From Aquipseudomonas alcaligenes_A (GTDB lineage: Bacteria; Pseudomonadota; Gammaproteobacteria; Pseudomonadales; Pseudomonadaceae): 64,000 nt of DNA. A program made the position numbers and the translations under genes. Under the pieces are notes generated by a model. It saw only the letters and a list, made by a program, of their open reading frames with translations. It was not told where the DNA came from and made no database searches. Shown here one piece after another: positions 27,031 to 35,725 of the stretch. Numbering within the stretch: position 1 is the stretch's first letter; each line of letters starts with the position of its first letter. The DNA lies in the NCBI GenBank assembly GCA_048595745.1, contig CP184361.1; one strand, given 5' to 3'.

Positions 27031-28551
27031 TCAGAGTCCCTGGGCGCGCGGCAGGGCCTGGCGGCTCAGCAGGTAGTCCTGCAGACGGGCCTGCTGGCCC
27101 GGCGTCATGAACAGGCCCAGCTTGGTCCGGCGCCAGAGGATATCCTCGGTCTGCATCGCCCATTCTTCGCGGCACAGGTACTCCACTTCGCGGGTGTACA
27201 GGCCGGCGCCCAGGTGCTCGCCGAGTTCGCTCTGGCGTTGCACGCCATCCAGCAGGCGCCAGGTGCGGCTGCCATAGGTGCTCACCCAGCGCTCTGCCAG
27301 TTCGCGGTCGAGCCAGCCGAAGCGGGCGATCAGCTGCTCGGCCAGCTTCTCGCGGCTGTCCATGTTTTCGCCGCCGGGCAGCGGCGCCTTGGCGGTCCAG
27401 GCTGGGCACAGGTGCGGGAAGTTCGGCGCCAGCAGCTCCATGGCCGACTCGGCGAGTTTGCGGTAGGTGGTCAGCTTGCCGCCGAACACCGACAGCAGCG
27501 GCGCCTCGCCCGGGGCACCGGCCAGCGACAGGGTGTAGTCGCGGGTGATCGCCGAGGGCTGGTCGGACTCGTCGTCACACAGCGGGCGTACGCCGGAGTA
27601 GCTGTGCAGGATGTCGCCAGGCGTCAGCTGCTTGCGGAAGTGGGCATTGACCACCTTGAGCAGGTAAGCGGTTTCCTCTTCGCTGATGCGCACCTTGGCC
27701 GGATCGCCCTGGTATTCGCGGTCGGTGGTGCCGATCAGGCTGAAGCGCTCCAGCCAGGGAATGACGAAGACGATGCGCTGGTCCTCGTTCTGCAGGATAT
27801 AGGCCTGCTCCTGGTCATGCAGGCGCGGCACCACGATATGGCTGCCCTGGATCAGGCGGATGCCGTAGGGCGACTTCTGCTTGAGGTCGTCCTGCAGGAA
27901 CTTCGCGACCCAGGGCCCGGCGGCATTGGCCAAGGCGCGGGCGCGGGTGGAAAACAGGCTGCCATCGGCACGTTCCAGGTGCAGGTGCCACAGGCCCTTG
28001 CTACGCCGCGCGCTGACGCAGCGGGTGCGGGTGTGGATGTGCGCATGGCGCTCGCGGGCGGCCATGGCGTTGAGCAGCACCAGGCGGGCATCGTCCACCC
28101 AGCAGTCGGAGTATTCGAAGCCGCGCAGCATCTCTGCCCGCAGCGGGCTGCCGGCGCCAAAACGCACGCCGTGCGAGCCCGGCAGCTTCTCTCGCTTGCC
28201 CAGGTGGTCATAGAGGAACAGCCCGGCGCGGATCATCCAGGCCGGACGCAGGTGGGGACGGTGCGGAAGGATGAAACGCATCGGCTTGACGATGTGCGGC
28301 GCCTTGGCCAGCAATACCTCGCGCTCGGCCAGCGCTTCGCGCACCAGGCGGAACTCGTAGTGTTCGAGATAACGCAGGCCGCCATGGATCAGTTTGCTAC
28401 TGGCCGAGGAGGTGTGCTGGGCCAGGTCGTCGCGTTCGCACAGGAATACCGACAGCCCGCGCCCGGCCGCATCGGCGGCGATGCCGACACCATTGATGCC
28501 GCCACCGATCACGGCGAGATCGTAGATTTCAGCGATAGGGGGTGTCGGCAT
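27031..28551 (-). CDS. glpD: aerobic glycerol-3-phosphate dehydrogenase
   Basis: 506 residues. The FAD Rossmann motif GGGINGVGIAADAAGRGL is at the N-terminus; SSKLIHGGLRYLEHYEF near residue 50 and the C-terminal DAO domain are typical of GlpD. It oxidises sn-glycerol-3-phosphate to DHAP at the inner membrane, passing electrons to quinone. It is downstream of glpR with a GlpR operator in between, so derepressed by glycerol-3-phosphate. Confidence 0.95.
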   Translation of the reverse strand: MPTPPIAEIYDLAVIGGGINGVGIAADAAGRGLSVFLCERDDLAQHTSSASSKLIHGGLRYLEHYEFRLVREALAEREVLLAKAPHIVKPMRFILPHRPHLRPAWMIRAGLFLYDHLGKREKLPGSHGVRFGAGSPLRAEMLRGFEYSDCWVDDARLVLLNAMAARERHAHIHTRTRCVSARRSKGLWHLHLERADGSLFSTRARALANAAGPWVAKFLQDDLKQKSPYGIRLIQGSHIVVPRLHDQEQAYILQNEDQRIVFVIPWLERFSLIGTTDREYQGDPAKVRISEEETAYLLKVVNAHFRKQLTPGDILHSYSGVRPLCDDESDQPSAITRDYTLSLAGAPGEAPLLSVFGGKLTTYRKLAESAMELLAPNFPHLCPAWTAKAPLPGGENMDSREKLAEQLIARFGWLDRELAERWVSTYGSRTWRLLDGVQRQSELGEHLGAGLYTREVEYLCREEWAMQTEDILWRRTKLGLFMTPGQQARLQDYLLSRQALPRAQGL

Positions 28552-28585
28552 GGCAAGGCACTCGGAGTTGTAATGTGAACGTAAT

Positions 28586-28605
28586 AATGTTCGATAATGA
28601 AAATA
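28586..28605 (-). promoter_or_regulatory. GlpR operator upstream of glpD
   Basis: AATGTTCGAT and AATGAAAATA form the two halves of the GlpR consensus (WATKYTCGWW/WWCGAWMATW) with one mismatch, 35 bp from the glpD start. Direct repression by the GlpR encoded next door is expected. Confidence 0.75.
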
Positions 28606-28688
28606 TGCTAGCGAAGCGTGTGCGCTTTCGCTAGTCCGAAAGCACGCCGGGTATCGGAAGGGTGACGGGTGTCCGGGCCTGCTCGGGC

Positions 28689-29447
28689 TCAGACGAGGTG
28701 CAGCTGAATCTTCTGCTCGTGCAGCAGGCGGCTTAGGCTGGCGGTGGGAGGGGCGTCGGTGTAGAGGTGGTCGATCAGGGCGATCGAGCCCAGGCGCACC
28801 ACCGCGTTGCGCCCGAACTTGCTGGAGTCGGCGGCCAGCAGGACCTGGCGGGCGTTGTCGATGATGGCCTGCGAGACCCGTACCTCCTGGTAGTCGAAGT
28901 CGAGCAGGCTGCCGTCCTCGTCGATACCGCTGATGCCGACGACGGCGAAGTCGACCTTGAACTGCTGAATGAAATCCGCCGCCGCCTGGCCCACCACGCC
29001 GCCGTCGCTGCGCACGCTGCCACCGGCCACCAGCACTTCGAAATCAGCCTTGTCGGCCAGGGTGGCGGCCACGTGCAGGTTGTTGGTGATCACCTTGAGG
29101 TGGCGGTGGCCGAGCAGGGCGCGGGCCACCGCCTCGGTGGTGGTGCCGATGCTGATGAACAGCGAGGCATGATCGGGGATGCTCGCCGCGATGGCCTCGG
29201 CAATGCGCTGCTTCTCGTCGCGCATCTGCCCTGCGCGCATGGCGTAGGCGGTGTTCTGGATGCTCGATGCCTCGCTCGCCGCGCCACCGTGGGTGCGCCG
29301 CAGCAGGCCCTGCTCGGCCAGCTGGTTGATGTCGCGGCGGATGGTCTGCGGGGTCACCGCAAAGGCCTGGGCCAGCTCGTCGATGCTGACATAGCCGCGC
29401 TCGCGGGCACGTTCGAGGATGCTTTGCTGGCGGGGAGGGAGGCTCAT
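28689..29447 (-). CDS. glpR: DeoR-family glycerol-3-phosphate repressor
   Basis: 252 residues from MSLPPRQQSILERARERG; the longer frame is not used. DeoR helix-turn-helix (about 20-60: ISIDELAQ-like, TPQTIRRDINQLAEQGLLRRTHGGA) and C-terminal sugar-phosphate-binding domain. GlpR represses the glycerol genes in the absence of glycerol-3-phosphate. It is transcribed towards glpD and divergent from ybaK-glpK. Confidence 0.93.
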   Translation of the reverse strand: MSLPPRQQSILERARERGYVSIDELAQAFAVTPQTIRRDINQLAEQGLLRRTHGGAASEASSIQNTAYAMRAGQMRDEKQRIAEAIAASIPDHASLFISIGTTTEAVARALLGHRHLKVITNNLHVAATLADKADFEVLVAGGSVRSDGGVVGQAAADFIQQFKVDFAVVGISGIDEDGSLLDFDYQEVRVSQAIIDNARQVLLAADSSKFGRNAVVRLGSIALIDHLYTDAPPTASLSRLLHEQKIQLHLV

Positions 29448-29580
29448 GGGCTTTCCTTTTTTATCGGCCGGCGGATTATAACGAGGCGTGGCGGTTGTGC
29501 GACGCTGGGGGTAGGCCCCGCTGTGATGCGCGGAACTGCTTCCCGCTGTTTTTTCCGTTAATGTACGCGCCTTCGTCGGA

Positions 29581-29600
29581 AATTTTCGAATTCGAACATG
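29581..29600 (+). promoter_or_regulatory. GlpR operator overlapping the ybaK start
   Basis: AATTTTCGAATTCGAACATG matches the GlpR consensus at 19 of 20 positions and overlaps the ybaK ATG at 29598. Binding here would block the ybaK-glpK transcript, and possibly the glpR promoter on the other strand. Confidence 0.75.
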
Positions 29601-30068
29601 ACTCCCGCCATCGATCTGTTGAAGAAAGCCAAGGCTGAACACCGGGTACATAGCTACCAGCACGACCCCAAGGCGCCGTCCTATGGTCTGGAAGCGGCCG
29701 AGAAACTGGGCCTGGACCCGGCCCGGGTGTTCAAGACGCTGCTCGCGGCGACCGAGAAGGGCGAGTTGCTGGTGGCCGTGGTGCCGGTGGCCGGTACCCT
29801 CGACCTCAAGGCCCTCGCGCATGCCGCGGGGGCCAAGAAAGCCGACATGGCCGACCCGCAGCTGGCGCAACGCAGCACCGGCTACCTGGTGGGCGGCATC
29901 AGCCCGCTGGGGCAGAAGAAGCGCCTGCGCACTTTCATCGACGAGAGTGCCCGGCAGCACCCGACCATCCACGTCAGCGCCGGGCGGCGCGGACTGGAGG
30001 TCGAGCTGGCGGCCGAGGTGCTGGCGCAGCATACCCAGGGTAGTTTCGCTGCTATCGGGCGGGAGTGA
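29598..30068 (+). CDS. ybaK: Cys-tRNA(Pro)/Cys-tRNA(Cys) deacylase YbaK
   Basis: 156 residues, the usual size. YbaK/EbsC hydrolyses Cys mischarged on tRNA-Pro. Motifs: LGLDPARVFKTLLA near 39-51 and AGAKKADMADPQLAQRSTGYLVGGISPLGQKKRL (family loop, GGxSPLG). It lies between glpR and glpK on the glpK strand, with a GlpR operator over its start, an unusual setting for a translation-fidelity enzyme. Confidence 0.9.
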   Translation: MTPAIDLLKKAKAEHRVHSYQHDPKAPSYGLEAAEKLGLDPARVFKTLLAATEKGELLVAVVPVAGTLDLKALAHAAGAKKADMADPQLAQRSTGYLVGGISPLGQKKRLRTFIDESARQHPTIHVSAGRRGLEVELAAEVLAQHTQGSFAAIGRE

Positions 30069-30088
30069 TCGGCTCCCTCACCCTCTGG

Positions 30089-30111
30089 CCCCTCTTCGGG
30101 TGGAAGAGGGG
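30089..30111 (+). repeat. hairpin between ybaK and glpK
   Basis: CCCCTCTTC-GGGTG-GAAGAGGGG forms a perfect 9-bp stem without a T-run. It may stabilise or process the mRNA rather than terminate. Confidence 0.55.
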
Positions 30112-30119
30112 TGTGTATG

Positions 30120-30130
30120 AATAACAACAA
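30120..30130 (+). promoter_or_regulatory. Crc/Hfq-type CA motif before glpK
   Basis: AATAACAACAA abuts the glpK ribosome-binding site (AAGGAAA), 10 bp from the ATG. It fits AAnAAnAAnAA, the Hfq/Crc target for catabolite repression. Confidence 0.65.
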
Positions 30131-30140
30131 GGAAACCCGC

Positions 30141-31628
30141 ATGTCCCACTACCTGCTGGCCATCGACCAGGGTACCACCAGTTCCCGCGCCATTGTCTTC
30201 AGTGCCCAGGGTCTGCCCCTGGCCAGTGCCCAGCGCGAGTTCAAGCAGTACTTCCCCAAGGATGGCTGGGTCGAGCACGACGCCGAAGAGATCTGGCTGA
30301 GCACCCTCCAGGTCTGTCGCGAGGTGCTGGCCAGCAAGGGGCTCAGGGCCGAGGAGGTGCTGGCCATCGGCATCACCAACCAGCGCGAGACCACCATTGT
30401 CTGGGATGCCGCGACCGGCACGCCGATCCATCCGGCCATCGTCTGGCAGGACCGCCGCACCGCCGACTACTGTGCCGGGCTGAAAGCCGCCGGTCACGAA
30501 GCGCGGGTGGCGGAGAAGACCGGCCTGCTGATCGACCCCTACTTTTCCGCCACCAAGCTGCGCTGGATTCTCGACAGCGTGCCCGGCGCCCGCGAGCGCG
30601 CCGAGCGCGGCGAACTGCGCTTCGGCACCGTCGACTGCTTCCTGCTCTGGCGTCTGAGCGGCGGCAAGTCACATCGCACCGACGCCAGCAACGCCTCGCG
30701 CACCCTGTTGTTCAACATCCACAGCCAGCAGTGGGACGAGGAGCTGCTGGCGCTGTTTGACATCCCGCGCAGCCTGCTGCCGGAGGTGCTCGACTGCGCC
30801 GCCGACTTCGGCAGTACCCAGCCCGAATTGCTTGGCGCCGCCATCCCGGTGCTGGGCATGGCCGGCGACCAGCAGGCCGCGCTGATCGGCCAGGCCTGCT
30901 TCCAGCCCGGCATGGTCAAGAGCACCTATGGCACCGGTTGCTTCATGATCCAGAACACCGGCGCCACCCCGGTGGTGTCGCAGAACCGCCTGCTCACCAC
31001 GGTCGGCTATCGCCTGAATGGCCAGGTCAGCTATGCGGTGGAGGGCAGCATCTTCGTCGCCGGTGCGGCGGTGCAGTGGCTGCGCGACGGCATCAAGCTG
31101 ATCGGTCATGCGCGCGACACCGAGGCCCTGGCCGAGCAGACCGGCGATGCCTGTGGTGTTTACCTGGTGCCGGCCTTCACCGGCCTGGGCGCCCCCTATT
31201 GGGACCCCAAGGCGCGCGGTGCCATTTTCGGCCTGACCCGCGACACCGGGATCAAGGAGATTGTCACCGCCGGCCTGCAGTCGGTCTGCTACCAGACCCG
31301 CGACCTGCTGGAAGCCATGCACCGCGACGGCGCCGCCGAGCCCAGCGCCCTGCGCGTGGATGGCGGCATGGTGGTGAACAACTGGGTCATGCAGTTCCTC
31401 GCCGACATCCTTGGCGTACCGGTGGAGCGCCCGGAGGTGACCGAGACCACGGCCCTTGGCGTGGCTTACCTGGCCGGCCTGCAGGCTGGGCTATACCGTG
31501 ACCTGGAGGAGATCGCCAGCCACTGGCACCGCCAGCAGCGCTTCGCCCCGCGCATGGCCGGCGAACACCGCGACAAGCTGTATGCCGGCTGGCTGGATGC
31601 GGTGAAGCGGGTGCGCAGCGAGGCGTGA
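30141..31628 (+). CDS. glpK: glycerol kinase
   Basis: 495 residues from the ATG at 30141 (MSHYLLAIDQGTTSSRAI). FGGY kinase: N-terminal phosphate-binding DQGTTSSR, TNQRETT, FEGD-like WQDRRT and C-terminal GGMVVNNWVMQF. It phosphorylates glycerol to glycerol-3-phosphate in the cytoplasm, the inducer for GlpR and substrate for GlpD. The usual upstream partner glpF is not in this window. Translation is probably under Crc/Hfq control. Confidence 0.95.
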   Translation: MSHYLLAIDQGTTSSRAIVFSAQGLPLASAQREFKQYFPKDGWVEHDAEEIWLSTLQVCREVLASKGLRAEEVLAIGITNQRETTIVWDAATGTPIHPAIVWQDRRTADYCAGLKAAGHEARVAEKTGLLIDPYFSATKLRWILDSVPGARERAERGELRFGTVDCFLLWRLSGGKSHRTDASNASRTLLFNIHSQQWDEELLALFDIPRSLLPEVLDCAADFGSTQPELLGAAIPVLGMAGDQQAALIGQACFQPGMVKSTYGTGCFMIQNTGATPVVSQNRLLTTVGYRLNGQVSYAVEGSIFVAGAAVQWLRDGIKLIGHARDTEALAEQTGDACGVYLVPAFTGLGAPYWDPKARGAIFGLTRDTGIKEIVTAGLQSVCYQTRDLLEAMHRDGAAEPSALRVDGGMVVNNWVMQFLADILGVPVERPEVTETTALGVAYLAGLQAGLYRDLEEIASHWHRQQRFAPRMAGEHRDKLYAGWLDAVKRVRSEA

Positions 31629-31669
31629 AGGTGGTACAAGGAAATCATTGCCCCTCTTGAGGTCGCCGC

Positions 31670-32449
31670 ATGCAGCTGCGTCATCGCCTGCCGATCCTTT
31701 CGCTGCTCGCCTGCCTGTCGCTGAGTGCGGCGGGCGTGGCGCGTGGCGAGACGCTGGTGATTGCCGCTGATCTCTGGTGCCCGATCAACTGTGCGGCGGA
31801 TTCGCCCAGGCCTGGCATCTTCGTCGAGCTGGCGCGCGACATCTTCGCCGAGGCCGGTATCCAGGTGCGCTATGAGACGCGCAACTGGGCGCGGGTGTTG
31901 CAGGAGGTGCGCCGCGGCGACATCAACGCGGCGATCGGCGCCGGCTATGACGATGCGCCCGACTTTCTGTTCGGCGAGACGCCGGTGGCGCTGTCGCGGA
32001 ACTGCTTCTACACGCTGCAGGATTCGAGTTGGCGTTATGTCGGTGTCGAGTCGCTGCCGGCCGTGCGCATCGGCGTGATCAACGATTACAGCTATGGCGA
32101 GCCAATCAACGGCTACATCGCCGGGCCTCACGCCCAGGGCGACCGGGTCCAGGTGGCTGCCGGCAACAAGGCCCTCGATCTCAACCTGACCAAACTGAGG
32201 CACGGCCGGCTGGATGCCGTACTGGAGAACAGCTGGGTGATCCAGTCGCGGCTGGCCGAGCTCGGTCGTAGCGGCGAGCTGCGCGAGGCCGGCTGCCGCG
32301 AGCCGGATATGCCGATCTTCCTGGCCTTTTCGCCGGCGCGCGCGGACAGCGGCCGCTATGTCGATCTGTTCGAGCAGGGGCTGCGGCGCTACCGGGCTGA
32401 CGGTCGCCTGCAGGCGCTGCTCGGCCGGTACGGCGTCAGCGAGCGCTAG
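31670..32449 (+). CDS. periplasmic solute-binding-fold (SBP_bac_3) protein
   Basis: 259 residues; signal peptide ends near ARG-ETL. SBP_bac_3 fold: LVIAADLWCPINC, GIFVELARDIFAEAGIQVRYETRNWARVLQEVRRGDINAAIG and a C-terminal LQALLGRYGV. No permease is linked. It follows glpK after about 40 bp, but there is no functional reason to link it to glycerol. Three unlinked proteins of this fold occur in the window. Confidence 0.7.
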   Translation: MQLRHRLPILSLLACLSLSAAGVARGETLVIAADLWCPINCAADSPRPGIFVELARDIFAEAGIQVRYETRNWARVLQEVRRGDINAAIGAGYDDAPDFLFGETPVALSRNCFYTLQDSSWRYVGVESLPAVRIGVINDYSYGEPINGYIAGPHAQGDRVQVAAGNKALDLNLTKLRHGRLDAVLENSWVIQSRLAELGRSGELREAGCREPDMPIFLAFSPARADSGRYVDLFEQGLRRYRADGRLQALLGRYGVSER

Positions 32450-32452
32450 GCG

Positions 32453-33235
32453 TCAGGATCTTTCCTGCATCACCGCTGCATAGGCGCTGGTCAGCTCGTT
32501 CATCTGCCAAAGCAGGGTCTCGGTGGTGGTGGTGATCACCGTGGGAACATAACGTGCGTCGGCGGAGAGTTGAAAACCGGCGCGGGCGAAGCGCCACTGG
32601 GCCTCGACTTTCTTCAGTGCCGCGGCGATCTGCGGCGTGTTCTGCTCGGCCCCCAGCAACTCCTGCTGGGCGGCTTCGAATTCGCTGGTGGCCTGCTGCA
32701 GTTGCTGCTCCAGGCCCTCGACCGGCAGTTGCCAGCTGAGTGCCAGATAGAGCTTGGCGATACGCTGGCTGAGCATGCGCTGGCGCCCGCTGCGGTTGAC
32801 CAGGCGCGCCCCGGCGCCGCCGGTGTGGGCTTCGATCAGCTGCACCAGCGCCTCGCTCTGCACCAGCAGCTGGTCGCTGAGTTGCAGGAGCCGCGGCGCC
32901 TGCTCGCGTGTCGGGCGCGACAGGGCCAGCTCACGGTAGCGTTGCCAGCTCTCTCCGACCTGCTCCAGGGCGGCGCGAATCCCCGCGCTGGGCGCGTACT
33001 CGGCCAGCGCCTGATAGTTGTTTTCGAAGCGCGCCACGCTCTGGTCCAGCTGTTGCAGCGCCTGGTCGCTGCGCACTTCGGCGCCGATCATCAGGTAACT
33101 CTTGGCGATGCGCTGGCTGAGCATGCGCTGCATGCCGGACAGGTTCATCGCCTCGGCATCATCGATTGCCGCCCACGCCGGTGGGCAGAGCAGCGTCCAG
33201 GCCAGGCCGAGCAGCAGAACAACACGACTCATCAT
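32453..33235 (-). CDS. secreted protein with two PilJ/NarX-type sensor domains
   Basis: 260 residues from MMSRVVLLLG, with a signal peptide cleaved near AWA-AID. It has two copies of the PilJ-type (type IV pili methyl-accepting) four-helix sensor motif: NLSGMQRMLSQRIAKSYLM and NRSGRQRMLSQRIAKLYLA, about 125 residues apart. Unlike PilJ or NarX, there is no transmembrane output domain, so it is a stand-alone periplasmic binder, perhaps partner to another receptor. It converges with the SBP gene. Confidence 0.75.
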   Translation of the reverse strand: MMSRVVLLLGLAWTLLCPPAWAAIDDAEAMNLSGMQRMLSQRIAKSYLMIGAEVRSDQALQQLDQSVARFENNYQALAEYAPSAGIRAALEQVGESWQRYRELALSRPTREQAPRLLQLSDQLLVQSEALVQLIEAHTGGAGARLVNRSGRQRMLSQRIAKLYLALSWQLPVEGLEQQLQQATSEFEAAQQELLGAEQNTPQIAAALKKVEAQWRFARAGFQLSADARYVPTVITTTTETLLWQMNELTSAYAAVMQERS

Positions 33236-33323
33236 GGAAACCTCCAGAGGCACGTGGTCGTGCCACGTGCCGCAGACGAGAGATGGCCGCACGGCTCACG
33301 CCGTACGGCCGGTTCGTTGGGGA

Positions 33324-34574
33324 TCAGTAGGTGTACTGCAGCTGCAGCCAGACCTTGTCGGTATCCACGGTGCGCGCCTTGTCGTCGGAGTCGTAGGTGG
33401 CGTACTTGACCAGACCCACCAGGCCCTTCACCCCGGGAATCGGGTGGGCGTAGGACAGGTCGATTTCGTTGCCATAATCGTCACTGCCCTGCTCGGTGGA
33501 GAAGTCGTGGTACCAGGCCTGCAGGGTGCCGCCCAGCAGCGGGGCGGTGACGCCGACATAGGCGTCCTCGATGCCGTCGGCCGGGGTGGTGAGGAACTGG
33601 TCGGCCCAGCCCTGGAAGGCATGCTTGGTTGCCAGCGGGGTCTGGAAGGCGCGGTTGCCGCTGCCGTTGTCGCCGCCGAGCACTTCGTAGCCGGCCTTCA
33701 GCTGCACGCCCTTGATGGTGTAACCCAGCTCGGCGAGGTAGTACTCGCTGTCCAGCTCCAGCGGGTTGTCTCCATAGTCCTTCTGCTGGGCGTATTCGAG
33801 GGCATAGCTGACCCCGGCGACAACCCCGTTCAGGCGCAGACCGCTGGTCTGGCTGGACAGCGTGCCCTCTGCGGCGGTGAGGGCCACGGCGATGTTGTCC
33901 AGGTCCAGCAGGTAGCTGTAGGCGGTGGCGGTCAGCTCCGGCATGAGCACGTACTGGGCATTGATCAGGTGGCTGTGGCCGTCAATGTTGGCCGGGTTGG
34001 TGACATTGTCGTAGCGGCCGTTGTCCGGGCCGAACACGGTGTTGACCTGGTCAAGGTAGGCGTAGCTCAGGGTCAGGCCATCGAGCGGCTTGAGCTGGGT
34101 GAGGGCGCCGTCGAAGGTCTGCTCGTTCTGGCGCCAGGCCACGCTGCCGATGAAGCGCTGGTTGTCCAGGTTGATGCGCTGGCGGCCGAGCACGGCGCTG
34201 CCGAGTTTGTGGTCGTAGCGCAGCAGGGCCTGGTTGACCTCGGTGCCGTCAGGGTCGGCGACCACCGCGTATTCCTTCTGGCCGTTGCGCGTGCTGTTGT
34301 AGGCGTCGTCGCCGATGCGGCTGACATTATCGACCTCGAGCAGGCCGGACAGGCCATACCACTTGCCGCTCTGGAAGCCGGCGCGGGTGCGCAGGGTCTG
34401 GGCGTTGGCGTCGCGCAGATCATTGTTCTGGTCGACGTTCTCGAAGCGGTAGCGAGCGTCGAGGATCGGCTTGCCCTGGGTGAACAGGTTGCTCAGTTCC
34501 TCGGCGGCGAAGGCGCCCTGAGCAGCGGCGGCGGAGGCGATGGCGAGCGACAGCAGGGTCGGTTTCATGCACAT
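33324..34574 (-). CDS. outer-membrane porin-like beta-barrel
   Basis: 416 residues from MCMKPTLLSL (AGGAAAG seven bases upstream); the second Met (MKP) is also possible. Signal peptide to about AFA-AEE. The body alternates polar and hydrophobic residues in short strands and ends LQLQYTY (aromatic C-terminus for the BAM complex), as in the alginate-export/porin group. Substrate unknown. A sigma-54 promoter and a terminator-like leader lie upstream, so it may be nitrogen-, carbon- or two-component-controlled. Confidence 0.82.
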   Translation of the reverse strand: MCMKPTLLSLAIASAAAAQGAFAAEELSNLFTQGKPILDARYRFENVDQNNDLRDANAQTLRTRAGFQSGKWYGLSGLLEVDNVSRIGDDAYNSTRNGQKEYAVVADPDGTEVNQALLRYDHKLGSAVLGRQRINLDNQRFIGSVAWRQNEQTFDGALTQLKPLDGLTLSYAYLDQVNTVFGPDNGRYDNVTNPANIDGHSHLINAQYVLMPELTATAYSYLLDLDNIAVALTAAEGTLSSQTSGLRLNGVVAGVSYALEYAQQKDYGDNPLELDSEYYLAELGYTIKGVQLKAGYEVLGGDNGSGNRAFQTPLATKHAFQGWADQFLTTPADGIEDAYVGVTAPLLGGTLQAWYHDFSTEQGSDDYGNEIDLSYAHPIPGVKGLVGLVKYATYDSDDKARTVDTDKVWLQLQYTY

Positions 34575-34604
34575 AGGTGGTCTTTCCTGTTGGCCAAAAA
34601 ACGC

Positions 34605-34655
34605 AAAAAAAAACGCCACAGCGCCGCGCTCCCGAATCGGGAAGGGCTCCTGTGA
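34605..34655 (-). terminator. terminator-like hairpin in the porin leader
   Basis: On the minus strand, a CACAG...CTGTG stem encloses an inner CCCGATTCGGG hairpin and is followed by nine T. It sits between the sigma-54 promoter and the porin start, so it could be an attenuator or the end of a short RNA of about 95 nt. Confidence 0.65.
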
Positions 34656-34709
34656 CGTCGTTGTCGGTTGAGTGGCAGACACGCCGTTGTGCTGACCGGG
34701 GTCGGCCAT

Positions 34710-34726
34710 AGCAGACGGCGTGCCAG
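34710..34726 (-). promoter_or_regulatory. sigma-54 (-24/-12) promoter
   Basis: CTGGCACGCCGTCTGCT has the exact GG-N10-GC spacing and matches the TGGCACG-N4-TTGCT consensus at nearly all positions. Transcription would start near 34699. The start of the porin is about 125 bp downstream. Confidence 0.8.
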
Positions 34727-34921
34727 GATTGCCAAGTGACTGATTTATGATGGTTTAATGACTTTCTAGAACCTTTCGCGATTAATCGCTTGCACCGCAC
34801 TTGTTCGCAGTGCCTCCGGACAGTGCAGCTGTAGTGGCGCAATCGGGCGCGACTGTACCGGACTGGCGGCTACGCCCTGCGGCATGCTGGCGGGCCACCA
34901 CCGACTGTCAGGGAGCTCGGC

Positions 34922-35701
34922 ATGCAACTCGAATTTCATCAGATCGACGCCTTCACCGATCGGCCGTTTCGTGGCAACCCGGCCGTGGTCTACCGGCTCG
35001 ATGCCTGGCTGGAAGATGAGCTGATGCAGCGCATCGCCGCCGAGCACAACCAGGCTGAAACGGCCTTCACCGTGCGCGAGGGTGAGGGTTGGCGCATCCG
35101 CTGGTTTACTCCGTCCTGCGAGGTGCCGCTGTGCGGTCACGCCACTCTGGCCACCGCCCACGCGCTATTCGAACTGTATGGCGAGACCGCCGAGCGCCTG
35201 CAGTTCAGCTGCCTGTCCGGTGACTTGTCGGTGGGGCGTGAGGCGGGTCGCCTGGTGCTGGATTTCCCGGCCATGGGGCTGCAGCCGGCCGACATGGCCG
35301 CCGAGGTTGCCGTCATCCTCGGTCAGCCGGTGCAGGCCGTCCAGGTCGGCAAGGAGCTGCTGGCGGTGCTCGAATCGGAACAGGCGGTGCGCGACTGCCA
35401 GCCGGATCTGGCCGCGCTGGCGAAGCTGCCGGGCCTTGGGGTGATCATCACGGCGGCGGGGCGCGAGCATGACTTCGTCTCGCGCTACTTCGCGCCGGGC
35501 ATCGGCATCGATGAGGATCCGGTCACCGGTTCGACCCATTGCATCCTGGCGCCCTACTGGGCAGAACGTCTCGGCAAGGCTGAGCTGAGCGCCTACCAGT
35601 GTTCGGCGCGCGGCGGCGAGTTGCACTGCCGGCTGCAGGGCGAGCGGGTGAAGATCGCCGGCCAGGCCGTGCTGGTGGCTAGCGGCAAACTGTTCATCTG
35701 A
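34922..35701 (+). CDS. PhzF family protein
   Basis: 259 residues. PhzF fold with catalytic Glu46 in NQAETAF, and the paired loops CGHATLATAH and GIDEDPVTGSTHC. The founding member isomerises DHHA in phenazine synthesis; most homologues, including this one with no phz genes nearby, act on unknown substrates. It converges with the ABC ATPase. Confidence 0.9.
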   Translation: MQLEFHQIDAFTDRPFRGNPAVVYRLDAWLEDELMQRIAAEHNQAETAFTVREGEGWRIRWFTPSCEVPLCGHATLATAHALFELYGETAERLQFSCLSGDLSVGREAGRLVLDFPAMGLQPADMAAEVAVILGQPVQAVQVGKELLAVLESEQAVRDCQPDLAALAKLPGLGVIITAAGREHDFVSRYFAPGIGIDEDPVTGSTHCILAPYWAERLGKAELSAYQCSARGGELHCRLQGERVKIAGQAVLVASGKLFI

Positions 35702-35725
35702 TCTGCCCGAGCGGCGGGCGCGGGA

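Noticed and set aside
28610..28650. GCTTTCG/CGAAAGC hairpin after glpR as terminator
   Set aside because: Good stem but no T-run on either strand; listed only as an observation.
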